DNA from: Streptomyces bluensis
GTDB taxonomy: Bacteria > Actinomycetota > Actinomycetes > Streptomycetales > Streptomycetaceae
Direction: 5' to 3'
Length of the DNA: 64,000 nucleotides
NCBI RefSeq assembly: GCF_014650715.1
Contig: NZ_BMVM01000012.1
Span: forward strand, 124,001 to 188,000
Part shown: positions 9,532 through 16,917 of the stretch, in pieces
How the letters are laid out: every line of letters starts with the position of its first letter
Numbering within the stretch: position 1 is the stretch's first letter
Notes under the pieces: model-generated
Seen by the model: the letters and a program-made list of their open reading frames with translations, nothing else
The model's database searches: none
What the model was told of the DNA's origin: nothing
Translations under genes and position numbers: made by a program

Positions 9532-9950
9532 CCCCTGGCCCCCACCGTCTCCTCCGCGAGTGCCACGGCCTCATGGCTCAGGTCCAGGCCCAGGGCGTCC
9601 GGTCCCGGTGGGTTCGCCGCGACCACCACGTGCACCAGGTCGCCCTCACGGCTCACGGTGACCCTGGCCCCCTCGGGCGCCAGCCGGCGAGCCATCGCCA
9701 CGACCGCGTCGGGTGGATCCTGGCGAGCCGCCGCCCGAGCGCCCGCCCTCGCCGCGTCCACGCACTGGATCTGCGCACACGCGGCGAGCAGCGCCCACAC
9801 CAGCGCCATCGCGAACAGCACCAGCACGGGCAGGGCGACCGCTGCCTCCGCGGTCACGAAACCACGGTCACGCCTCCGCTCGACGGCCGCTCTCCACGCT
9901 CCCCAGCGACCACCGCCCCACCACACGGCCCACCGCTCACGACCCGCCAT
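9528..9950 (-). CDS. TadE family pilus assembly protein
   Basis: Pseudopilin of 140 residues. A basic N-terminus ends in DRG-FVTAEAAVALPVLV, giving a type IV prepilin-like cleavage site with Glu at +5 followed by a single hydrophobic helix. TadE-type proteins are processed by the Tad prepilin peptidase and help assemble Flp fibres at the membrane. It overlaps the end of the DUF4244 pilin gene by 14 bases and the next gene by 4, so the cluster is one transcript. No prepilin peptidase gene lies in the window. Confidence 0.85.
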   Translation of the reverse strand: MAGRERWAVWWGGGRWGAWRAAVERRRDRGFVTAEAAVALPVLVLFAMALVWALLAACAQIQCVDAARAGARAAARQDPPDAVVAMARRLAPEGARVTVSREGDLVHVVVAANPPGPDALGLDLSHEAVALAEETVGARG

Positions 9951-10164
9951 CGAGCGCCCGCTTCACGATGTCCTGCAACTCCGTCTGCACCTGCCCACTG
10001 GTCACGACCTTGTAGAGCACCGCGGCGAAGGCGACCGCCGCGATGATCCCCACGGCGTACTCGGAGGTGACCATCCCCGCGTCCCTCGGTGCCTGGCGCA
10101 CCCTGCGCACCAGGGCGCGCATCCGTCCTCGTACCGCCGCTACCGCCCGTACTGCCTTTTGCAT
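9937..10164 (-). CDS. DUF4244 Flp-type pilin
   Basis: Probable major pilin subunit, 75 residues. A 30-residue basic leader ends at DAG-MVTSEYAVGIIAAVAF, with Glu at +5 and a following hydrophobic helix, the signature of Flp prepilins. A short C-terminal tail (QVQTELQDIVKRALDGGS) would be surface exposed. The start is ATG with GGGGGTTGAG just upstream. It is the only gene of the operon preceded by a sizeable gap (138 bases, containing a 12-bp tandem repeat), so it may have its own leader or promoter, as expected for a pilin needed in larger amount. Confidence 0.88.
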   Translation of the reverse strand: MQKAVRAVAAVRGRMRALVRRVRQAPRDAGMVTSEYAVGIIAAVAFAAVLYKVVTSGQVQTELQDIVKRALDGGS

Positions 10165-10207
10165 CTCAACCCCCGTAAGGATCCGTTCCGTTCATCGCAT
10201 GTGCCGC

Positions 10208-10255
10208 TGTTTGTACTGTTGTTTGTGCTGTTGTTTGTGCTGTTGTTTGCGTTGC
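10208..10255. repeat. 12-bp tandem array in the pilin leader, 4 copies
   Basis: Four copies of a TGTTTGTGCTGT-type unit, with degenerate copies continuing to about 10290. It lies between tadC and the pilin gene, so on the pilin mRNA it forms an A/C-rich leader (ACAGCACAAACA units), unusual in this GC-rich DNA. Confidence 0.8.
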
Positions 10256-10302
10256 CGCTGTCGTTTCTGCTGCCGCTTGTGCTGTCGTCGCCTGTCATCC
10301 CG

Positions 10303-11109
10303 TCATTCGCCGCCCCCTCCCAGCAGCCCGTCCGCGAGCCCGATCACCACCGGCAGCACCCCGATCGCGATGAACGCGGGCAGGAAGCACAGCCCCACGG
10401 GTGCGGTGACCATGACGGCGGCGCGGCGCGCCCGCTCGGTCGCGGCGCGTGCCCACGCGGCGCGGGCCTCGGCCGCCAGCCGGGCCACCGGGGCCGCGGC
10501 GGGCACCCCCGACTCGTCGGCGTGTTCCAGGAGCCGCGCCAAGGGGCCGGCACCGGGGAGCGCGGCCAACGCCCGCCACGCCTCGGCCGGTTCGCCCCCG
10601 AGCCGCTCCTGTGCCGCACCGAGATCCAGCCGCTCTCCGACGGGCCCTCCCAGGGCTTCGCCCACGGCCCGCGCGGCCACGGCAGGGCCGGCTCCGGCGG
10701 CGAGGCACGCTGCCAGCAGGTCGGCGGCGAGCGGGAGTTGACGGGCCACTCGGGCCGGGTCGTACTCCCCGTCCGGCGGTTTTCCCGCGGACCCGGTGGC
10801 CCGGTGCCGGTGCCGCAGCTGCCACCACCAGAACCCGCCTCCGGCGGTCAGCCCCAGCGCCAGCCCCGTGAGGCCTCCGACCAGCACCCACCCGGCGCTC
10901 ACCACCCCGGCGACCGGCAGCCACCGCCGTACGGTCTCCCGCACCACCTGCCGCCGCGCCGACGGCACAGCCTCCGGAAGCAGCACGGCGCCCAGCCGTC
11001 TTCGCAGCCTCCGTTCGCGCCGCACAGTGTCGAGGGACCGGACCAGCCACCACAGTCCCAGAGCCCCGCACACGAGCACCCCCAGCCTGTGGACAACGTC
11101 CGTGCTCAT
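10303..11109 (-). CDS. tadC: TadC-like pilus assembly membrane protein
   Basis: Inner-membrane platform protein of the Tad/type II secretion F family, 268 residues. Hydrophobic segments at the N-terminus, near residues 65-95 and at the C-terminus (LCFLPAFIAIGVLPVVIGL) flank a cytoplasmic T2SF helical domain. With TadB it is thought to couple the TadA ATPase to fibre extrusion. The ATG overlaps the tadB stop (ATGA), showing translational coupling. Confidence 0.88.
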   Translation of the reverse strand: MSTDVVHRLGVLVCGALGLWWLVRSLDTVRRERRLRRRLGAVLLPEAVPSARRQVVRETVRRWLPVAGVVSAGWVLVGGLTGLALGLTAGGGFWWWQLRHRHRATGSAGKPPDGEYDPARVARQLPLAADLLAACLAAGAGPAVAARAVGEALGGPVGERLDLGAAQERLGGEPAEAWRALAALPGAGPLARLLEHADESGVPAAAPVARLAAEARAAWARAATERARRAAVMVTAPVGLCFLPAFIAIGVLPVVIGLADGLLGGGGE

Positions 11110-11966
11110 GCCGCCTCCGCCCCCCGTACGATCCGCAGCGCCCACCACAGGCCGACGCCCTCCAGCACTCCGCCGACCAGCAGGCAGCCCAGGCCGGCGG
11201 CGCTGTGCAGCACCACGTGCAGCGGGTCGGCGCCCAGCGCGGTGCCCAGCAGCAGGCCGAGCACCGGCAGCCCGGCGAGCATCACGGCCGTGGACCGGGC
11301 GCCTGCCAGCTGGGCGCGCAGGTCGGACCGTTGGTCCCGTTCGGCGCGCAGGGCGCCCTCCAGTCGGTCGAGTCCGGCCGCTAGCCCCGCGCCCCGGTCC
11401 ACGGCCACCCGCCAGCACGCGGCGAGCCCCAGCAGTCCGTCGGCGCCCGGTTGCCGTGCCGCGTCCACGAGAGCGCCGGGCACGTCCCCGCCGAACCGCG
11501 CGGCCGCCAGCACCACCGACTGGGCCTCGCCGAGCCCGCCCGAGTCCCGGGCGACCCGCAGTAACGCCTCACCCGGCTGCCGACCGGCGCGAACCTCTCC
11601 GGCGAGCGCCCCGCAGAGCGCGATCACGGCGTCACCGCGCCGCTCGCCCGCCCGTTGTGTCTCCCGGGCCCGACGCAACCGGCGCAGCAGCGGCACTCCG
11701 AGCGCACCGGCCAGCACCGGCAGCACGGACCCGCCCAGCACGCCGATCACGACCCCGATCACCGGCGCCCACCACTCGGCCGGCAGCCGCCGCAGGCGCA
11801 GGGCCGCCCTCTCCCAGGGCGGCGGTCCCACCGCCCCACCACCGGCAAGCAGCAGCTGCGCCCGCCGTGTCCCGGTACCCGGTCCGCCCAGGAGCCAGGC
11901 CGCCGCCCCGGCACACACCAGGGCCGCCCCGGTCAGCCCGGCCGACATCTCGTCGCCCCCCGTCAC
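11106..11966 (-). CDS. tadB: TadB-like pilus assembly membrane protein
   Basis: Second platform protein of the Tad system, 286 residues, with N-terminal hydrophobic segments (LTGAALVCAGAAAWLLGG and WWAPVIGVVIGVLGGSVLPV), a central T2SF domain containing the conserved pattern EVRAGRQPGEAL, and paired C-terminal membrane helices. I start it at the GTG overlapping the tadA stop (GTGA) with GGAG upstream; an ATG six codons later is an alternative. Confidence 0.85.
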   Translation of the reverse strand: MTGGDEMSAGLTGAALVCAGAAAWLLGGPGTGTRRAQLLLAGGGAVGPPPWERAALRLRRLPAEWWAPVIGVVIGVLGGSVLPVLAGALGVPLLRRLRRARETQRAGERRGDAVIALCGALAGEVRAGRQPGEALLRVARDSGGLGEAQSVVLAAARFGGDVPGALVDAARQPGADGLLGLAACWRVAVDRGAGLAAGLDRLEGALRAERDQRSDLRAQLAGARSTAVMLAGLPVLGLLLGTALGADPLHVVLHSAAGLGCLLVGGVLEGVGLWWALRIVRGAEAA

Positions 11967-13156
11967 AGCGCTCCGCTCCCTTCCCGGAGCAGCCCTCGCA
12001 GCCGCTCCCAGCCCCGCTCGTACGCGAACGCCTCGGCACCCCACCGCAGCGCGGGCACCGTCACCACCAGCCCGGACGGATCCCGCTCCAGCACGTGCAC
12101 CTCGGCGATCCTGCGCCGCCCGTCCCGGTCCCGGACGAGATGGACGACCACGGACAGCGCGGCCGCCAACTGGCTGTGCAGCGCCGCCCGGTCGAGCCCT
12201 GCGGCCGTGCCGAGTGCCTCCAGCCGGGCGGGCACCTGGTCCGCCGCGTTGGCGTGCAGGGTGCCGCAGCCGCCCTCGTGCCCCGTGTTCAGGGCGGCCA
12301 GCAACGACACGACCTCGGGCCCGCGCACCTCGCCGACGACCAGCCGGTCGGGCCGCATTCGCAGCGCCTGCCGCACCAGGTCCTGGAGCTCGACGAGCCC
12401 CACGCCCTCCTGGTTGGCGGGTCTTCCCTCCAGCCGCACCACGTGCGGATGACCGGGGCGCAGCTCCGCCGAGTCCTCGGCCAGCACGATCCGCTCGCCC
12501 GGGTCGACCAGGCCCAGGAGGGCGCTCAGCAGCGTCGTCTTGCCCGTTCCGGTGCCGCCGCTGATCACGTACGACAGGCGGGAGGTGATCAGGGCCCGCA
12601 GCACTCGGTCGCCGCCCGGCGGTACCGTCCCCGCCGCCACCAGTTCGTCGAGGGTGAACGCCCGCGGCCGTACCACCCTCAGGGACAGACAGGTCGAGCC
12701 CACGGCCACCGGTGGGAGCACCGCGTGCAGGCGTGTGCCGTCGGGAAGGCGTGCGTCGACCCACGGGCGCGCGTCGTCGAGCCTGCGGCCGGCCACCGTT
12801 GCCAGGCGCTGCGCGAGTCGTCGTACGGCCGCCGCGTCCGGGAAGGAGACCTCCGTCAGCTCCAGGCCGCCGCCCCGGTCCACCCATACCCGGTCGGGCG
12901 CCGACACCAGGACGTCGGTGACTTCAGGGTCGGCGAGCAGCGGTTCCAGTGGCCCGCTGCCGATCAGTTCGGAGCGCAGCCGTTCGGCCGCGCCGAGGAC
13001 TTCGGCGTCCCCGAGCACCCGTCCCCGCTCCCGCAACGCCTGTGCCACGCGCGCGGGTGTCGGTTCGGAGCCGCTCTCGGCGAGCCACTGCCGGACACCG
13101 TCCAGCAGCCCGCAATCGGTCTCGGTCCCCGCCGCCGGGTCCCAGCCGCCCTTCAT
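11963..13156 (-). CDS. tadA: TadA/CpaF secretion ATPase
   Basis: Hexameric motor ATPase of the Tad pilus, 397 residues. The N-terminal domain is followed by Walker A (SGGTGTGKTT, about residue 200), the Asp box (VLAEDSAEL), Walker B region (RPDRLVVGEVRG) and the His box (GHEGGCGTLHA), all intact. It hydrolyses ATP to drive pilin extrusion through TadB/TadC. It overlaps the CpaE-like gene by 4 bases upstream and tadB by 4 bases downstream. Confidence 0.93.
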   Translation of the reverse strand: MKGGWDPAAGTETDCGLLDGVRQWLAESGSEPTPARVAQALRERGRVLGDAEVLGAAERLRSELIGSGPLEPLLADPEVTDVLVSAPDRVWVDRGGGLELTEVSFPDAAAVRRLAQRLATVAGRRLDDARPWVDARLPDGTRLHAVLPPVAVGSTCLSLRVVRPRAFTLDELVAAGTVPPGGDRVLRALITSRLSYVISGGTGTGKTTLLSALLGLVDPGERIVLAEDSAELRPGHPHVVRLEGRPANQEGVGLVELQDLVRQALRMRPDRLVVGEVRGPEVVSLLAALNTGHEGGCGTLHANAADQVPARLEALGTAAGLDRAALHSQLAAALSVVVHLVRDRDGRRRIAEVHVLERDPSGLVVTVPALRWGAEAFAYERGWERLRGLLREGSGAL

Positions 13157-14244
13157 GCGGCCTCACCTCCGACCGCTCGCTCCCAGAAGGTCGTGCAGAA
13201 ACGCGCGAGTGGTCCGCGCGGGGCTCCTCCCGGGGGTGCGGCGCCGTCCAGAAGATCGGTGTCGGCGGGCACTTCGCCGGCCAGTGGCAGTCCGAGCAGC
13301 CGTGCCACCTCGCGGTCGTCCAGGCCCGGCGCGTAGGGGCCCCGCACGGCCACCCGCAGATCGCGCAGGACCATCCCGAAGGCGGACGCCACCCGCGCGG
13401 CCGCGGCGACCGCGCGCAGCTCGGCGGGGACCACCAGCAGACCGAGGTCGATCTGGGCGAGGGCCTCCGCGACGCCTTCGTCGATGCGGCGCGGCAGATC
13501 GACGACCACCGCACCGCCGCGCCGCCGGCCGGCGGCCAGGACCGCTCGCACGGCCTGGGGTGGGATGGCGACGGCGTCGCCGCGGTCCCAGCTGAGTACC
13601 CGGAGGGAGTGCAGTTCGGGCAGCGACTCCTCCAGGGCTCCGCCGCCGACCCGGCCGCGCGAGGCGGCGAACGCAGGCCAGCGCAGTCCCTCGGCAGCCT
13701 CGCCGCCCAGGAGGACGTCGAGTCCGCCGCCCAGCGGATCCGCGTCCACCAGGAGGGTGCGCCTGCCCTGCCGCGCGGAGGTGACCGCCAGCGCGCAGGC
13801 CAGGGTGGACGCTCCGGCACCGCCCCGGCCGCCGATCACTCCCACGGTCAGGGCGGGCCTGCCCACGCCTTCGGCCACGTCGGCGATGCGGTCGACGAGC
13901 CACTGCTCGCCGTCCGGCAGCACCAGCACGTGGTCGGCGCCGATCTCGACGGCTCGCCGCCAGACCCCGGAGTCGTCCTGGTCCCGGCCGACCAGCACCA
14001 CCCCTCGTCTGCGCGCGGCGCCTCGTACGCGCCGTGCCGCGTCGTCGCCGACGAGGACGAGCGGCGCCGCCTCCCACCGGCCCCTGCCCTCCGGCACTCC
14101 GTGGTGGACCTCCGGTCTGGCGCCCGCGGCCGCGCACAGGCGCAGCAGGTCGTCCAGCAGTTCCACGTCCTCGGTGACGATCAACGGCCTGCCCTGCCGC
14201 CCTTCGGCGGCGGGCGGCACCTGGTTCACGATGGCTCCCGCCAC
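13153..14244 (-). CDS. CpaE-like P-loop ATPase (septum-site-determining-type annotation)
   Basis: First gene of the Tad operon, about 363 residues, matching the actinobacterial CpaE-homologue family (TIGR03815 type; M. tuberculosis Rv3660c is a member). A receiver-like N-terminal part (IVTEDVELLDDLLRLCAAAG) precedes a ParA/MinD ATPase domain whose P-loop is the deviant form GGRGGAGASTLA. The family helps place the pilus machinery in Caulobacter. The start is uncertain: I use GTG at 14244 with GGAG upstream; another GTG lies 5 codons later. Gene order with the HAD phosphatase and the 6C RNA is the same as I recall for M. tuberculosis. Confidence 0.85.
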   Translation of the reverse strand: MAGAIVNQVPPAAEGRQGRPLIVTEDVELLDDLLRLCAAAGARPEVHHGVPEGRGRWEAAPLVLVGDDAARRVRGAARRRGVVLVGRDQDDSGVWRRAVEIGADHVLVLPDGEQWLVDRIADVAEGVGRPALTVGVIGGRGGAGASTLACALAVTSARQGRRTLLVDADPLGGGLDVLLGGEAAEGLRWPAFAASRGRVGGGALEESLPELHSLRVLSWDRGDAVAIPPQAVRAVLAAGRRRGGAVVVDLPRRIDEGVAEALAQIDLGLLVVPAELRAVAAAARVASAFGMVLRDLRVAVRGPYAPGLDDREVARLLGLPLAGEVPADTDLLDGAAPPGGAPRGPLARFCTTFWERAVGGEAA

Positions 14245-14664
14245 GATCTCCAGCCCCCTTCGCTGTTTCCTGCGCGGCGCCCGCGCGGCCCTCTTCGGCC
14301 CCGCGATTCGCGCCCCTGGGAAGTCCCCTGTGGAGAACCGGCGGACCGGCCTCCATATGCAAGGCCGACAGGAGCCGGCCAAACGCGCACCGACAAACCG
14401 ATCCGGCCATGAACTCGCCGCGAGCGGTGCGCGCTTGAATCACGGTGCAGCGATCCCGGAAATCATGTGGATCTTGGTCGAAAACTGTGGACAACACAGG
14501 GGTTGTGAATATCGCCGTCACCCATACAGGCGACCTCTGCGCGACTTCCCCAACGCAGCCTGACGACTACAGACAGTGACGGATCATGTGCTCAGGCGGC
14601 GGGGTCGCATGCGGCCACGAGAGGGCCGGGCGATCATGTGTGAGAGAGGGAAAACCCGCCCGGA
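14245..14664. other. Upstream region of the Tad operon
   Basis: Non-coding stretch between the CpaE-like gene and the 6C RNA. It should contain the operon promoter read leftward. It is lower in GC than its surroundings around 14440-14530. No convincing operator seen. Confidence 0.4.
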
Positions 14665-14745
14665 CATGCGACGACCCCCGCCGGGGGGGAGAGCGGGGGT
14701 CGTCCCCACGGCCGACTCGGGGGGGGGAGGAGTCGGACCGGGTTA
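14665..14745 (-). ncRNA. 6C small RNA (two hairpins with C-rich loops)
   Basis: On the minus strand two hairpins follow each other. The first has arms 14736-14730 and 14718-14712 (CCGACTC/GAGTCGG) with a loop containing eight consecutive C. The second has 11-bp arms 14703-14693 and 14681-14671 (ACGACCCCCGC) with a loop of seven C. Two stem-loops with six or more C in each loop define the actinobacterial 6C RNA. The position fits too: known 6C RNAs (B11 in M. tuberculosis, scr3558 in S. coelicolor, from memory) lie beside the CpaE-like and HAD phosphatase genes. The second hairpin may also serve as terminator. Exact ends are not determinable here. Confidence 0.85.
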
Positions 14746-14839
14746 GCACGGTCGCGAACGATCCGTGACTTCCATGGTGTACCCGAGAGCCTTCTCAGGC
14801 AAACCCACGCGCCCCACACTAGCCCGAATGGTGGGCGCA

Positions 14840-14845
14840 TATGCT
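14840..14845 (+). promoter_or_regulatory. -10 box for a leaderless HAD transcript
   Basis: TATGCT ends 6 bases before the GTG of the phosphatase gene, so the -12 to -7 position would put transcription start on the start codon itself. Confidence 0.5.
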
Positions 14846-14851
14846 CAGGCC

Positions 14852-15664
14852 GTGGAAAACCACTCCTTGCCCCGCACAGCAGCCTTCTTTGACCTGGACA
14901 AGACGGTCATTGCGAAGTCGAGCACGCTCACGTTCAGCAAGTCGTTCTACCAAGGCGGCCTGATCAACCGCAGAGCCGTCTTGCGAACCGCATACGCCCA
15001 GTTCGTCTTCCTCGCGGGCGGCGCCGACCACGACCAGATGGAGCGCATGCGCGAGTACCTGTCCTCGCTGTGCCGCGGCTGGAACGTCCGGCAAGTGAAG
15101 GAGATCGTCGCCGAGACCCTTCACGATCTGATCGACCCGATCATCTACGACGAGGCCGCCTCCTTGATCGAGGAGCACCACACCGCCGGGCGCGATGTCG
15201 TCATCGTCTCCACATCCGGCGCGGAGGTGGTCGAGCCGATCGGGGAACTTCTCGGTGCGGACCGCGTGGTGGCGACCCGCATGGTCGTGGGCGACGACGG
15301 CTGCTTCACGGGCGAAGTGGAGTACTACGCGTACGGCCCGACCAAGGCCGAGGCGATCAGGGAACTGGCCGAGTCCGAGGGGTACGACCTGGCGCGCTGC
15401 TACGCCTACAGCGACTCCGTCACGGACCTGCCGATGCTGCAGACCGTCGGTCACCCCCATGCGGTGAATCCGGACCGTCCCCTGCGGCGGGAGGCCCTCG
15501 CGCGCGGGTGGCCGATTCTGGACTTCCACCACCCGGTACGACTGAAGCAGCGACTGTCGGCGCCACCGCGTCCCGCCCTTGTCGCAGCCGCCGCCATAGG
15601 CGCCGCGGCGGCCACTGCCGGACTCGTCTGGTACGCGAGCCGGCGTCGGCTCGCCGCCACATGA
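14852..15664 (+). CDS. HAD-IB family phosphatase (SerB1/MDA-like)
   Basis: Haloacid-dehalogenase-superfamily hydrolase, 270 residues. Motif I DLDKT (Asp14 nucleophile, Asp16), motif II STSG, a Lys in the GPTKAEAI segment and motif IV YSDSVTDLPML are all present, so it should be an active phosphomonoesterase of the SerB-like IB subgroup. A C-terminal hydrophobic helix (LVAAAAIGAAAATAGLVWYA) followed by RRR suggests membrane anchoring. I choose the GTG start because a -10 box is positioned for leaderless expression; an ATG 24 bases upstream is possible. In S. coelicolor the orthologue is annotated as morphological-differentiation-associated. Confidence 0.88.
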   Translation: MENHSLPRTAAFFDLDKTVIAKSSTLTFSKSFYQGGLINRRAVLRTAYAQFVFLAGGADHDQMERMREYLSSLCRGWNVRQVKEIVAETLHDLIDPIIYDEAASLIEEHHTAGRDVVIVSTSGAEVVEPIGELLGADRVVATRMVVGDDGCFTGEVEYYAYGPTKAEAIRELAESEGYDLARCYAYSDSVTDLPMLQTVGHPHAVNPDRPLRREALARGWPILDFHHPVRLKQRLSAPPRPALVAAAAIGAAAATAGLVWYASRRRLAAT

Positions 15665-15980
15665 TCTTCAATGGCCGCCCCGACGCTCCGTTCGGCGCCC
15701 GTTAACACCCCTTTGATGCCAAAAGTAAAGAAGTGCATCCAGGGCTTCCGCTTGCCCAGGGCGCTGGAGTACAAAGGACTCAACGGCCCGCGAGACCAAA
15801 GGAGATCCGAAAGGATCACCTTTAATAACGCATTTTGGCCCCACGGACCGAGCATGAACATCGGGCACCCACGCGACGTCGACCCGTCGAATACGGGCCA
15901 GCCGCACCAGGTGACGGGCAACAGTTCCCGGCCTGATGGGCAATAGAGAGAGGACGCTTGGTAACCCGGTGAACATGCCA
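15665..15980. other. Convergent intergenic region, lower GC
   Basis: Lies between the ends of the HAD and Fic-like genes. Distinctly AT-richer than flanking DNA around 15700-15850, with a small GATCC/GGATC hairpin near 15803-15817. No convincing gene. A short untranslated RNA is possible but nothing specific supports it. Confidence 0.35.
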
Positions 15981-16008
15981 GCGGCGGTACGAGCACTCGT
16001 ACCGCCGC
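15981..16008. terminator. Perfect hairpin between convergent genes
   Basis: 13-bp perfect arms (15981-15993 and 15996-16008) around a CA loop. First of two hairpins between convergent genes; likely bidirectional terminator. Confidence 0.7.
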
Positions 16009-16017
16009 AACCTCCTG

Positions 16018-16042
16018 AAAAGGCCCTCCAGGAGGGCCTTTT
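16018..16042. terminator. Bidirectional terminator
   Basis: Arms AAAAGGCCCT and AGGGCCTTTT pair around a 5-base loop, giving A-tract and T-tract on both sides. It lies 16 bases past the stop of the Fic-like gene and can stop transcription from both directions. Confidence 0.85.
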
Positions 16043-16057
16043 CTGCTGCCCGGGGCG

Positions 16058-16882
16058 CTACGCCGCCCCGCGCTGGAGCGCCTCGCACACGGCGGTCGAC
16101 TCACGGGCCCCGAGTTCCACGGCCCTGCCGCAGTGGGCGATCCAGGCGGCCATGCCCTCCGGGGTTCCGGAGACGTAGCCCTCCAGGGCCGCGACGTAGG
16201 CGGCACGGCCGAGTTCCGCGTGGCCGACCTCCGCCGGGCAGACGGACTTGGGGTCGAGCCCGCTGCCGACCAGGACGATGCGCTCGGCCGCGCGCGCGAC
16301 GAGACCGTTGTGGGAGCCGAAGGGGCGCAGGGCGAGCAGTTCGCCGTGGACGACGGCAGCGGTCACCAGGGCGGGGGCCGAACTCCCCCCGATGATCAGC
16401 TCGGCGAGCCCTTCGAGGCGGCCGGAGACCTCGGCGGCGTCCGGCAGCGGCAGTTCGACCAGTGGTTCGTCGACCGGTTCGCCGTCCTGACGCGGACGTC
16501 CCACGCGCGCGTTGTCATCGGCCGCCGCCACCAGGTGCAGCCGGGCCAGCACCCGGAGGGGCGACTGCCGCCAGATGGAGAGCAGCTGGCCCGCCTCGGC
16601 GGTCAGCCTGAGGGCGGCGCCCGTCACCCGGGCCTCGTCGTCACCCCGGAAGTCCGTGCGGCGACGCACCTCTTCCAGGACCCAGTCGGCACCGGACAGC
16701 GCGGCGGAACCGCGAGCTCCGCGCAGTGCCGCCTCAGAGGTGATCTCGTTGCTGCGGCGGCGCATGATCCGGTGCCCGTAGACACGGTCCACGGCCTTGC
16801 GCACGGACTCCACGGACTCGGCCACCCCGGGGAGCTCCCCCAGGGCCGCCAGCGGATCGGCGGTCGCGCCTGTCGTACTCAT
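16058..16882 (-). CDS. Fic/DOC-like protein with degenerate active-site motif
   Basis: A 274-residue helical protein; its S. coelicolor relative has been loosely annotated as an oxidoreductase. The most telling segment (about residues 178-200) is VHGELLALRPFGSHNGLVARA, which aligns with the Fic core HPFxDGNGRxxR. The catalytic His is replaced by Arg (RPF) and the acidic residue by Ser/His (GSHNG), while the trailing Arg is kept. If truly Fic-like it may not AMPylate in the usual way. Family assignment is inference from this pattern; there is no NAD-binding motif to support an oxidoreductase. Transcribed alone; a tandem terminator follows. Confidence 0.7.
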   Translation of the reverse strand: MSTTGATADPLAALGELPGVAESVESVRKAVDRVYGHRIMRRRSNEITSEAALRGARGSAALSGADWVLEEVRRRTDFRGDDEARVTGAALRLTAEAGQLLSIWRQSPLRVLARLHLVAAADDNARVGRPRQDGEPVDEPLVELPLPDAAEVSGRLEGLAELIIGGSSAPALVTAAVVHGELLALRPFGSHNGLVARAAERIVLVGSGLDPKSVCPAEVGHAELGRAAYVAALEGYVSGTPEGMAAWIAHCGRAVELGARESTAVCEALQRGAA

Positions 16883-16917
16883 GAGTACGACCCTACGCGC
16901 CCCCGCCGGGCCGGGAG

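Noticed and set aside
8416..12564. 1382-residue plus-strand frame opposite the Tad operon
   Set aside because: Composition is Arg/Pro/Ala-rich shadow of high-GC genes and the frame passes through a tandem repeat.
14671..14736. Pair of terminators for a plus-strand gene
   Set aside because: They lie in a divergent gap where no gene ends; loop composition and synteny identify 6C RNA instead.
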